NCBI GenBank assembly: GCA_045614505.1 | Contig: JAZLDA010000068.1 | Location: 1 to 17,935 of the forward strand | DNA: 17,935 nucleotides | Direction: 5' to 3' | Origin: SIG607 sp045614505 | Lineage (GTDB): Bacteria > Bacillota > Clostridia > Oscillospirales > Acutalibacteraceae | In this document: positions 1-6,764 of the stretch, one piece after another | Position numbering within the stretch: the stretch's first letter is position 1 | Layout of the letters: each line of letters begins with the position of its first letter | Translations under genes and position numbers: made by a program | Notes under the pieces: model-generated | What the model was told of the DNA's origin: nothing | Databases searched by the model: none | The model's input: only the letters and a program-made list of their open reading frames with translations

Positions 1-2188
1 CCGCCTTAACGACAGTATTGAAACCGCCGCAAGGCTTGCCGACGGTATTATATATATTGATGTAGTAGGTGGGGAGGAGCTTCATTTCTCCCAGAATTAT
101 GCCTGCGATGAGCACGGGGTCAGTCTGCCCGAGCTTACTCCAACTCTTTTTTCCTTTAATAATCCACTGGGTGCATGTCCTGATTGCGGCGGTATCGGCA
201 AATTTATGAAGGTCAATCCCGCTCTTATTATTGAGGACGACAATTTATCCATTAATGACGGAGTATTTCGTTGCTCCGGCTGGAATGTCAAAGGCACAGG
301 CTCCTATTCCAGGGGCAGTATTGCCAGAATGTATTTTGAGGGACTTGCCAGACATTACGGATTTGACCTTGATACTCCCTTTAAAAAACTTACCGAAGAA
401 CAAAAAAATGCTGTTCTTTTCGGTACGGGGGAAGAAAAAATAGATTTTGACAAGCTTCCTGAATGGGGAGGCGGAATTTACAGAAGTGCCTTTGAGGGAA
501 TAGTAAACAATCTTGAAAGGCGTTTTCGTGAGACAACCTCCGACTACACCAAGAACGAAATTGAAAGCTATATGAGTGAAAGTGTTTGCCCCACCTGCAA
601 TGGCGCAAGGCTTAAACCTGAGGCTCTGTCTGTCACCGTAGGCGGTAAAAACATAGAAGAAATATGTAATCTTTCGGTGTCGGAGCATCTTGATTTTATT
701 GAAACCTTTAACATTACGGGTCAGAATGAAAAGATTGCGCGTCCTATTGTTAAGGAAATTAAAGAAAGACTTTCCTTTCTTAAGGGAGTGGGACTAAGCT
801 ACTTAAACCTTTCCCGTTCTTCGGGAACTCTTTCGGGTGGAGAAAGTCAGCGCATCCGTCTTGCAACCCAGATAGGCTCGGGACTTACCGGTGTGCTTTA
901 TATTCTTGATGAGCCGAGTATCGGTCTTCATCAAAGAGATAACGACCGACTTCTTGCCGCTCTTAAGCGCCTTAGAGATTTAGGTAACACCCTTATTGTG
1001 GTTGAACACGATGAGGACACTATGCGTGAGGCTGATTACATTGTGGATATCGGTCCCGGCGCAGGAATTCACGGCGGCGAAGTTATTTATTCCGGTGATC
1101 TTGAGGGTCTTTATAACTGTAGTGAATCGGTAACGAGCGATTACCTTACAGGCAGAAGAAAAATACCTGTTCCGAAAGTCAGACGCAAGGGCAACGGTAA
1201 TTTTTTAACCGTCAAGGGTGCGGCTGAAAACAACCTTAAAAATCTCACTGCAAAAATTCCCCTTGGCACCTTTACCTGTGTTACAGGTGTGTCAGGCTCG
1301 GGTAAATCTTCTCTTGTAAATGATATAATTTACCGACACCTTGCCACAAAGCTTAACAAGGCGAGAATGATTCCCGGCACCTTTAAATCCATGGAGGGAA
1401 TAGAAAATCTTGACAAGGTAATTGATATTGACCAGTCACCTATAGGAAGAACACCCCGTTCCAATCCTGCCACCTACACCGGCGTATTTAATGATATACG
1501 CGAGCTTTTCTCGGTTACAAAGGATGCTAAAATGAAAGGCTTCGGCCCCGGAAGATTTTCCTTTAATGTCAGAGGCGGCAGATGTGAAGCCTGTCAGGGT
1601 GACGGCATTATAAAGATTGAAATGCAGTTTTTGCCTGATGTTTACGTGCCCTGTGAGGTCTGCTCAGGCTCACGCTATAATGAAGAAACCCTTTCTGTCT
1701 GCTATAAGGGCAAGAATATATATGAAGTTTTGGAAATGACTGTGGAGGAGGCTATGCACTTCTTCGAGAGCATACCGAAAATCTACAGAAAGATAAAGAC
1801 CCTTTACGAGGTAGGTCTGGGCTATGTGAAATTAGGACAGTCTGCAACCACCCTTTCGGGCGGTGAGGCTCAGCGAGTAAAACTTGCTACCGAGCTTTCA
1901 AAGAGAAGTACGGGCAAGACTATTTATATTCTTGATGAGCCTACCACGGGGCTTCACACCGCCGATGTGCACCGACTTCTCGAAGTTCTCCAGAAATTGG
2001 TGGATGCAGGCAACACCGTGCTGGTCATTGAACACAATCTTGATGTTATAAAAACCGCCGATTATATTATTGACCTTGGTCCCGAGGGTGGCGACGGCGG
2101 AGGAACTGTTGTTGCACATGGCACTCCCGAAAAGGTTGCTGAAAATAAATCCTCCTTTACAGGAAAATATTTGAAAAATCTGCTTTAA
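1..2188 (+). CDS. uvrA: UvrABC system protein A, 5'-truncated by the window edge
   Basis: UvrA is the ATPase that scans DNA for damage and loads UvrB in nucleotide excision repair. The reading frame is already open at base 2, so the gene starts upstream; the first ATG at 206 is internal. Visible in order: a CPDC zinc half-site (176-187), the UvrB-binding/insertion region, the partner CPTC half-site (587-598), the first ABC signature LSGGESQRIRLA (near 830-865) with Walker B ILDEPSIGLH, the second Walker A GVSGSGKSS (near 1286), the second zinc module CEAC/CEVC (near 1583-1662), signature LSGGEAQRVKLA and ILDEPTTGLH. The C-terminal ATPase is complete and the end looks normal. No obvious hairpin terminator follows; 66 bases separate it from the next gene. 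Identification is certain; only the N-terminal part, with the first Walker A, is missing. Confidence 0.97.
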   Translation, partial: RLNDSIETAARLADGIIYIDVVGGEELHFSQNYACDEHGVSLPELTPTLFSFNNPLGACPDCGGIGKFMKVNPALIIEDDNLSINDGVFRCSGWNVKGTGSYSRGSIARMYFEGLARHYGFDLDTPFKKLTEEQKNAVLFGTGEEKIDFDKLPEWGGGIYRSAFEGIVNNLERRFRETTSDYTKNEIESYMSESVCPTCNGARLKPEALSVTVGGKNIEEICNLSVSEHLDFIETFNITGQNEKIARPIVKEIKERLSFLKGVGLSYLNLSRSSGTLSGGESQRIRLATQIGSGLTGVLYILDEPSIGLHQRDNDRLLAALKRLRDLGNTLIVVEHDEDTMREADYIVDIGPGAGIHGGEVIYSGDLEGLYNCSESVTSDYLTGRRKIPVPKVRRKGNGNFLTVKGAAENNLKNLTAKIPLGTFTCVTGVSGSGKSSLVNDIIYRHLATKLNKARMIPGTFKSMEGIENLDKVIDIDQSPIGRTPRSNPATYTGVFNDIRELFSVTKDAKMKGFGPGRFSFNVRGGRCEACQGDGIIKIEMQFLPDVYVPCEVCSGSRYNEETLSVCYKGKNIYEVLEMTVEEAMHFFESIPKIYRKIKTLYEVGLGYVKLGQSATTLSGGEAQRVKLATELSKRSTGKTIYILDEPTTGLHTADVHRLLEVLQKLVDAGNTVLVIEHNLDVIKTADYIIDLGPEGGDGGGTVVAHGTPEKVAENKSSFTGKYLKNLL

Positions 2189-2222
2189 TTCACACATTCT
2201 TAACCAAAATTAAAAAGCGTTC

Positions 2223-2231
2223 TGCTAATAT
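2223..2231 (+). promoter_or_regulatory. Possible extended -10 promoter before the DUF5685 gene
   Basis: TGC followed by TAATAT (2226-2231) resembles an extended -10 element about 24 bases before the proposed TTG start. There is no good -35 at the usual spacing; TTAACC lies about 20 bases upstream. The gap after uvrA is the only one over 15 bases in the whole run up to 8776, so a promoter here would make sense, but the match is weak. Confidence 0.22.
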
Positions 2232-2254
2232 TATTTAAAAGAGGGGTGAGGGCT

Positions 2255-3100
2255 TTGTTCGGTTATATCCGCGTTTCTAAACCGGAGCTTAGAATAAAAG
2301 AATACGAGCTTTATAAAGCGGTATACTGCACACTTTGTAAAAGGCTTGGCAAAGATTACGGCTTTATTACCCGATTCGCATTAAGCTATGACTTTACCTT
2401 CACCGCTTTAATAGAGCTTGCACTTGCCGATAAATTTAGCGGAGTAGATGCAAAAAAATGTGTCTGCAATCCTCTGAAGAAATGTAACTACTGCAAGAGT
2501 GATGAGCAGTTTACTCTTTCTGCCGCGGCTCTTATAATACTTAGTTTTTATAAGCTAAAGGACGATGTGCAGGACGAAAAGGGCTTTAAAAAGCTTTCGG
2601 CGGTTATCCTTAAAGCGCTTTTTGGCAGAGCCTACAAAAAAGCGGCTAAAAATTTTAAGGAAGTAGACTACATTGCCCGACAGTATTATGAGGAACAGAA
2701 AAAAGCCGAGGATCAAGAAAACTGCAGTCTTGACGATGCGGCAGAACCAAGTTCAAAAATGCTCTCCCTGCTGCTTCCTATGTGTGCAAAAAATGAAAAC
2801 GATAAAATGGTACTGTCATATTTAGGAAGGCTCATAGGAAGATATATTTATCTTTTGGACTGCTTGTGTGACAGGGAAAAGGATATAAAAAAAGGCTCCT
2901 TTAACCCACTTTCAAAAATGGGGAAAAAAGAGGCAAAAGAGCGGATTGAGGCTCAGCTTTATATAGTAATAAATGAAGCCGAAAAGTCTTTTGAACTTTT
3001 AAACATTAAAAGGTTTAAAAACATTCTCGGAAATATTATATATGTCGGTCTTGAAGACACAATGAAGACAGAAATTAACAGACTGGAGAAAAGCAAATGA
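2255..3100 (+). CDS. DUF5685 family protein
   Basis: This belongs to the uncharacterised clostridial DUF5685 family, recognised by its opening FGYIRVSKPELRIKEYELYK and the early Cys pair in YCTLCKRLGK. I choose TTG at 2255 rather than GTG at 2246: family members usually begin MFGY, and AGGGG at 2242-2246 sits 8 bases before the TTG but overlaps the GTG. About 281 residues, soluble, largely helical by composition. Several cysteines cluster near residues 69-80 (CVCNPLKKCNYC) and may bind metal. Two Asp-rich stretches stand out: KLKDDVQDE (about 101-108) and LLDCLCDREKD (about 200-210), which loosely recall isoprenoid-synthase motifs. The gene overlaps the downstream J-domain gene by 4 bases (ATGA), so the two are probably translationally coupled. 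Function is unknown. Confidence 0.85.
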   Translation: MFGYIRVSKPELRIKEYELYKAVYCTLCKRLGKDYGFITRFALSYDFTFTALIELALADKFSGVDAKKCVCNPLKKCNYCKSDEQFTLSAAALIILSFYKLKDDVQDEKGFKKLSAVILKALFGRAYKKAAKNFKEVDYIARQYYEEQKKAEDQENCSLDDAAEPSSKMLSLLLPMCAKNENDKMVLSYLGRLIGRYIYLLDCLCDREKDIKKGSFNPLSKMGKKEAKERIEAQLYIVINEAEKSFELLNIKRFKNILGNIIYVGLEDTMKTEINRLEKSK

Positions 3101-3699
3101 ACGACCCGTATATTATTTTAGGCGTTGACAGAAATGCAAGTGATGAGGATATTAAAAAGGCGTACAGGGAACTGGCACGAAAATACCACCCCGACCATTA
3201 TGCCGACAATCCTCTGGCTTCTCTCGCCGCCGATAAAATGAAAGAAATCAATGAAGCTTATGATGCCATTATGAACGAGCGTAGAAGCGGTGCAGGTTCA
3301 TATACATCGGGTTCATACACTGCTTCGGGCGAATTCAAGGATGTTCGGGATATGATAAACCGTGGTCAAATCGACCAGGCTCAAATCGTCCTTGACGGAG
3401 TTCCCATTAATAAAAGAAACGCCGAATGGTATTTTTTGAGCGGAATGGTACAGTACAGAAGAGGCTATTTTGATAATGCTTATTCAAGCTTTGCCAATGC
3501 GGTGAGATTAGACCCTAATAACCCCGAATATGCTCAGGCATTCCGTAATATTCAGCGTCGTTCAGCAGGCAATTACGGCAACCCCTACAGAACAAGCGGC
3601 AATGCAGGCGGCTGTGACGCCTGTGACTGCTGTCAGGGACTTATTTGTGCCGACTGTTGCTGTGAATGTATGGGCGGCGACCTGATTAGATGCTGCTGA
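3097..3699 (+). CDS. J-domain protein with TPR-like region and Cys-rich tail
   Basis: The N-terminal J domain (residues about 2-65) carries the HPD tripeptide at 31-33 (KYHPDH), which stimulates DnaK ATPase, so this is a Hsp70 co-chaperone of restricted type and not full-length DnaJ. There is no Gly/Phe region or canonical DnaJ zinc domain. Residues about 90-155 look like a TPR pair (AEWYFLSGMVQYRRGYFDNA, then AVRLDPNNPEYAQAF), suggesting a client- or partner-binding surface. The last 30 residues hold 11 cysteines and end GGDLIRCC. No membrane segment is evident, so it is probably cytosolic. The start overlaps the DUF5685 stop by 4 bases, and the next gene begins 1 base after its stop, placing it firmly in the operon. 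The specific client is unknown; the J-domain assignment is secure. Confidence 0.9.
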   Translation: MNDPYIILGVDRNASDEDIKKAYRELARKYHPDHYADNPLASLAADKMKEINEAYDAIMNERRSGAGSYTSGSYTASGEFKDVRDMINRGQIDQAQIVLDGVPINKRNAEWYFLSGMVQYRRGYFDNAYSSFANAVRLDPNNPEYAQAFRNIQRRSAGNYGNPYRTSGNAGGCDACDCCQGLICADCCCECMGGDLIRCC

Positions 3700-3700
3700 T

Positions 3701-4234
3701 ATGAAAAAGAATACTTCTTATGTGGCTTTGTGCGGTATTACAGCGGCGCTCATAACGGCTGTTATGGCGGCGGCGTATTTTCCGTTTTTAACCTATGCCA
3801 TTCCCGCTATAGCCGGAGCGCTTATTATGATACCTCTTGTGGAAATCGGTAAATTATTCGCAGTTGGAACATACATTGTAACTGCCCTATTGGTTATGCT
3901 TCTTGCCGAGCCTGAAGCAAAGCTTATGTATGTTTGCTTTTTTGGGTACTATCCGGTTGTAAAAGCAGTCTTCGAAAAAATCAGATTCAGAGTTATTGAA
4001 TATATACTTAAATTAGCAGTTTTCAATATGGCCGTAACAACTGTTTATCTTCTCCTTGCAGATATTTTTATGATAGATATGGAGGGAATCGGGGATTACG
4101 GCAAATACGGTATCATCATTCTTTATGCTGTGGGCAATGTTGCTTTTTTAATTTACGATATATGCCTTGCAAAACTTTGCACCGTGTATATGTACAGACT
4201 TCACCCCAAAATAAAGAAAATAATGAAGTTTTAA
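3701..4234 (+). CDS. Small polytopic membrane protein, function unknown
   Basis: A 177-residue hydrophobic protein with about five to six predicted membrane helices: one or two in the first 50 residues (ITAALITAVMAAAYFPFLTY), then VGTYIVTALLVMLLA, a helix around KLAVFNMAVTTVYLLLADIF, and IIILYAVGNVAFLIYDICL before a basic C-terminus (HPKIKKIMKF). Its size, helix count and the FFGYYPVVKAVFEK loop are loosely like S-components of ECF vitamin transporters, but I see no substrate-specific motif and would not assign one. Only 1 base separates it from the J-domain gene and 13 bases from the flavoprotein gene, so it is co-transcribed with both. The ATG at 3701 is the only sensible start. Confidence 0.8.
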   Translation: MKKNTSYVALCGITAALITAVMAAAYFPFLTYAIPAIAGALIMIPLVEIGKLFAVGTYIVTALLVMLLAEPEAKLMYVCFFGYYPVVKAVFEKIRFRVIEYILKLAVFNMAVTTVYLLLADIFMIDMEGIGDYGKYGIIILYAVGNVAFLIYDICLAKLCTVYMYRLHPKIKKIMKF

Positions 4235-4247
4235 GTAGGAAAAAGGT

Positions 4248-5477
4248 TTGAGAGTTGTAGTAATCGGCGGCGGAGCCGCAGGACTTATGGCGGCTGCAAC
4301 AGCGGCGGCAAACGGGCACAGCGTTACTGTAATAGAAAAAAACGAGCGCCCTGCAAGAAAAATACTGGTTACCGGCAAGGGCAGGTGTAATGTCACCAAT
4401 AATTCGTCCTCTGATACACTGCTGGCGAATATTCCGGTAAACGGCAGATTCCTTTATTCGGCTTTTAATGCTTTTTCCTCTGCCGATACAATGGAGTATT
4501 TCGAAAACCTCGGTGTGCCTCTTAAAACCGAAAGGGGCAACCGTGTTTTTCCTGTTTCGGACAGAGCGATGGATATTGCCGATGCACTGGTAAAGGGGGC
4601 AAGGAAAAACGGAGTCTCTTTTATTTGCGGCAGTGCCGAGGAAATAGTGACAAATGACGGCAAGGTAACAGCAGTTCGCCTTACTGACAAAAGAGAAATA
4701 TCTGCTGAGAGGGTAATTCTTGCTACCGGCGGACTTTCCTACCCCGCAACCGGCTCCACAGGAGACGGATATAAAATTGCAGAGAAGCTTGGTCACACTG
4801 TCACTACACTTCGCCCCTCTCTTGTGCCTATTTGCATAAAAGAAGGATTCCCTGCAAAAATGATGGGGCTTTCTCTTAAAAACGTTAATCTTTCGGTTTT
4901 TGAAAAGGGTAAGAAAAAACCGATTTTCTCTGAAATGGGTGAAATGCTTTTTACTCATTTCGGTATAAGCGGTCCGTTGGCGCTCAGTGCCTCGGCGCAT
5001 ATAAGAAACCTTGACGGGGCAGAATATGAATGTGTGTTGGATTTAAAGCCTGCACTAAGCGAAGAGCAACTTGATAAACGAGTTTGCAGGGATTTTTCAG
5101 AAAACCTGAATAAAAACTTCAGAAACTCCCTTGATGCTCTGCTCCCCCAAAAGATGATACCAATTATAGTGGGACTGTCCTCAATTCCTGCCGAAACAAA
5201 GGTTAATCAGATAAGCAAAGCCCAGCGCACTGGATTTGTGCATTTGCTTAAAAACCTTAAAATGACGGTATCTAAAATGAGACCCATAGAGGAAGCAATT
5301 ATAACCAGCGGCGGAATCAGTACCAAAGAAATAAATTCTGCTACAATGGAATCCAAAATAGTCGAGGGTCTTTATTTTGCAGGGGAAATAATAGATGTAG
5401 ATGCCTATACCGGCGGCTTTAATTTACAAATTGCTTTTTCTACCGGATATTTGGCAGGAAATTCTTTGGATAAATAA
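4248..5477 (+). CDS. HI0933/YhiN-type FAD-dependent oxidoreductase
   Basis: A 409-residue flavoprotein of the HI0933/YhiN family (also annotated as BaiN or 'aminoacetone oxidase family'). The N-terminal dinucleotide-binding motif VVIGGGAAGLMAA (residues 3-15) and EKNERPARKILVTGKGRCNV bind FAD; ATGGLSYPATGSTGDGY is the second flavin contact typical of this family; the C-terminus has FAGEIIDVDAYTGGFNLQ, which closes over the flavin. The start is TTG at 4248: AGGA at 4237-4240 is 7 bases upstream and the protein opens directly with the beta-strand of the FAD motif. The physiological substrate of these enzymes is unsettled; a bile-acid role was proposed for BaiN but cannot be inferred here. The gene often sits next to cmk in Clostridia, as it does here. 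Confidence 0.92.
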   Translation: MRVVVIGGGAAGLMAAATAAANGHSVTVIEKNERPARKILVTGKGRCNVTNNSSSDTLLANIPVNGRFLYSAFNAFSSADTMEYFENLGVPLKTERGNRVFPVSDRAMDIADALVKGARKNGVSFICGSAEEIVTNDGKVTAVRLTDKREISAERVILATGGLSYPATGSTGDGYKIAEKLGHTVTTLRPSLVPICIKEGFPAKMMGLSLKNVNLSVFEKGKKKPIFSEMGEMLFTHFGISGPLALSASAHIRNLDGAEYECVLDLKPALSEEQLDKRVCRDFSENLNKNFRNSLDALLPQKMIPIIVGLSSIPAETKVNQISKAQRTGFVHLLKNLKMTVSKMRPIEEAIITSGGISTKEINSATMESKIVEGLYFAGEIIDVDAYTGGFNLQIAFSTGYLAGNSLDK

Positions 5478-5487
5478 GGAGAGAAAG

Positions 5488-6165
5488 ATGGAAAACAAAA
5501 CAGTAGCAATCGCAATTGACGGACCTGCAGGAGCAGGTAAAAGCTCTCTTGCAAAGGCACTGGCGGCAAAGCTAAATTTTATTTATGTTGATACCGGCGC
5601 TCTTTACCGCTCTATTGGTCTTGCATTTTCACGTAAAGGCTTCGATACTTCTCTTGACTGTGACATTGCAGAGCAACTGAAAGACATAACTGTTGATATT
5701 CGCTTTATTGACGGTGTCCAGCACGTTTTTCTTTGCGGAGAAGATGTAAGCGAGGCTATAAGAACACCTGAGGCTTCTATGATGGCGTCTGCCGTGTCTG
5801 CAAAAGGTGAAGTGAGAGCATATCTTCTCGATATGCAGCGTGACTTTGCAAGAAGATATAACTGCATAATGGATGGCAGAGATATCGGCACTGTTGTACT
5901 TCCAAATGCCGATGTTAAAATTTTCCTTACCGCAAGTGATGAGGAAAGAGCAATGCGCCGTTTCAAAGAACTTAAGGCAAAAGGTGATAAGGCAACTTTT
6001 GAAGAAGTGCTCAGTGATATGAGACAGCGTGATTATAACGATTCTCATAGAGCCATTGCACCCCTAAAACCTGCCGAGGATGCAATTATTGCCGACACCA
6101 CAGGAAAAAATGTGGAGCAGTCGGTGGAAATGCTCTTAAAAATAATAGAGGAGAAAAATATATGA
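5488..6165 (+). CDS. cmk: Cytidylate kinase
   Basis: Phosphorylates CMP and dCMP to the diphosphates with ATP. The 225-residue length is typical of the short bacterial form. Walker A is IDGPAGAGKSS (residues about 9-19); the NMP-binding part has YVDTGALYRSIG; MDGRDIGTVVLPNADVKIFL is the family signature; the lid region follows around EERAMRRFKEL, and RDYNDSHRAIAPLKPAEDA is the conserved C-terminal substrate-binding stretch. I place the start at ATG 5488, not at upstream in-frame codons from 5401 that lie inside the flavoprotein gene, because AAGGAGAG (5476-5483) is correctly spaced and the protein then opens as the family does. It overlaps plsC by 4 bases (ATGA). Confidence 0.97.
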   Translation: MENKTVAIAIDGPAGAGKSSLAKALAAKLNFIYVDTGALYRSIGLAFSRKGFDTSLDCDIAEQLKDITVDIRFIDGVQHVFLCGEDVSEAIRTPEASMMASAVSAKGEVRAYLLDMQRDFARRYNCIMDGRDIGTVVLPNADVKIFLTASDEERAMRRFKELKAKGDKATFEEVLSDMRQRDYNDSHRAIAPLKPAEDAIIADTTGKNVEQSVEMLLKIIEEKNI

Positions 6166-6764
6166 CACCCTTTTACCGTGTGATGAGGGCAATAGTTTCG
6201 GTTCCTGTTCGCCTTTATTTCCGTATTAATAAATACGGAGTACATAATATCCCGAAAGAGGGACCCTGCATTATCTGTTGTAACCATACCTCTATAAGTG
6301 ATATTCTCTTCCTCGGTGTGCTTTGTCCGAGACAGATTCACTTTATGGCAAAGGATGAACTTTTTAAAAATAAACTTCTCGCTTGGCTTTTTACGAAGCT
6401 GGGCGCATTTGCCGTTAACCGAAGAACAGGGGATAAAGGCGCTATAAACCGCGCCGAGGAAATTCTCAGCGAAGGTAAAATTTTAGGGATTTTCCCCGAG
6501 GGTACACGCCATCCTGGGGATGCTCCCCATAAAGCAAAGCCGGGCGCTGCTATGCTTGCCCTTTCCACAAAGGCTCCCATTCTTCCCGCCGCCGTTTACA
6601 GAGAAGTGGGCAAGGTGAAGTTTTTGCAAAAGGCGTCTTTCCGTTTCGGCACTCCTATATCCTTTGAGGAATACGGAAGCGAGGATGTGGGCAAAACTGC
6701 CATTCGGCGCGTTTCAGAGCTTATTACAGAAAAAATAACCGAGCTGTGGGAGATGAAGCATTGA
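6162..6764 (+). CDS. plsC: 1-acyl-sn-glycerol-3-phosphate acyltransferase (PlsC family)
   Basis: A 200-residue lysophospholipid acyltransferase, probably transferring an acyl group to lysophosphatidic acid in membrane phospholipid synthesis. The catalytic HX4D motif is NHTSISD, near residues 41-47; the second block is FAVNRR; the third is FPEGTR, which contacts the glycerol phosphate; the fourth is the Pro-containing APILPAAVY. The N-terminus (MTPFYRVMRAIVSVPVRLYF) is amphipathic/hydrophobic and likely membrane-associated. It overlaps cmk by 4 bases upstream and the ispH-rpsA gene by 4 bases downstream, the usual clostridial order. Family membership is clear; acyl-chain and acyl-donor specificity (acyl-ACP or acyl-CoA) cannot be read from the sequence. 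Confidence 0.92.
   Translation: MTPFYRVMRAIVSVPVRLYFRINKYGVHNIPKEGPCIICCNHTSISDILFLGVLCPRQIHFMAKDELFKNKLLAWLFTKLGAFAVNRRTGDKGAINRAEEILSEGKILGIFPEGTRHPGDAPHKAKPGAAMLALSTKAPILPAAVYREVGKVKFLQKASFRFGTPISFEEYGSEDVGKTAIRRVSELITEKITELWEMKH

Noticed and set aside
2189..2254. Search for a terminator after uvrA
   Set aside because: No stable hairpin with a T-tract was found; uvrA transcripts may read into the DUF5685 run.
4116..5000. 294-codon minus-strand ORF
   Set aside because: It is the complement of the flavoprotein gene, with low-complexity Cys/Arg/His-rich translation and no domain pattern.
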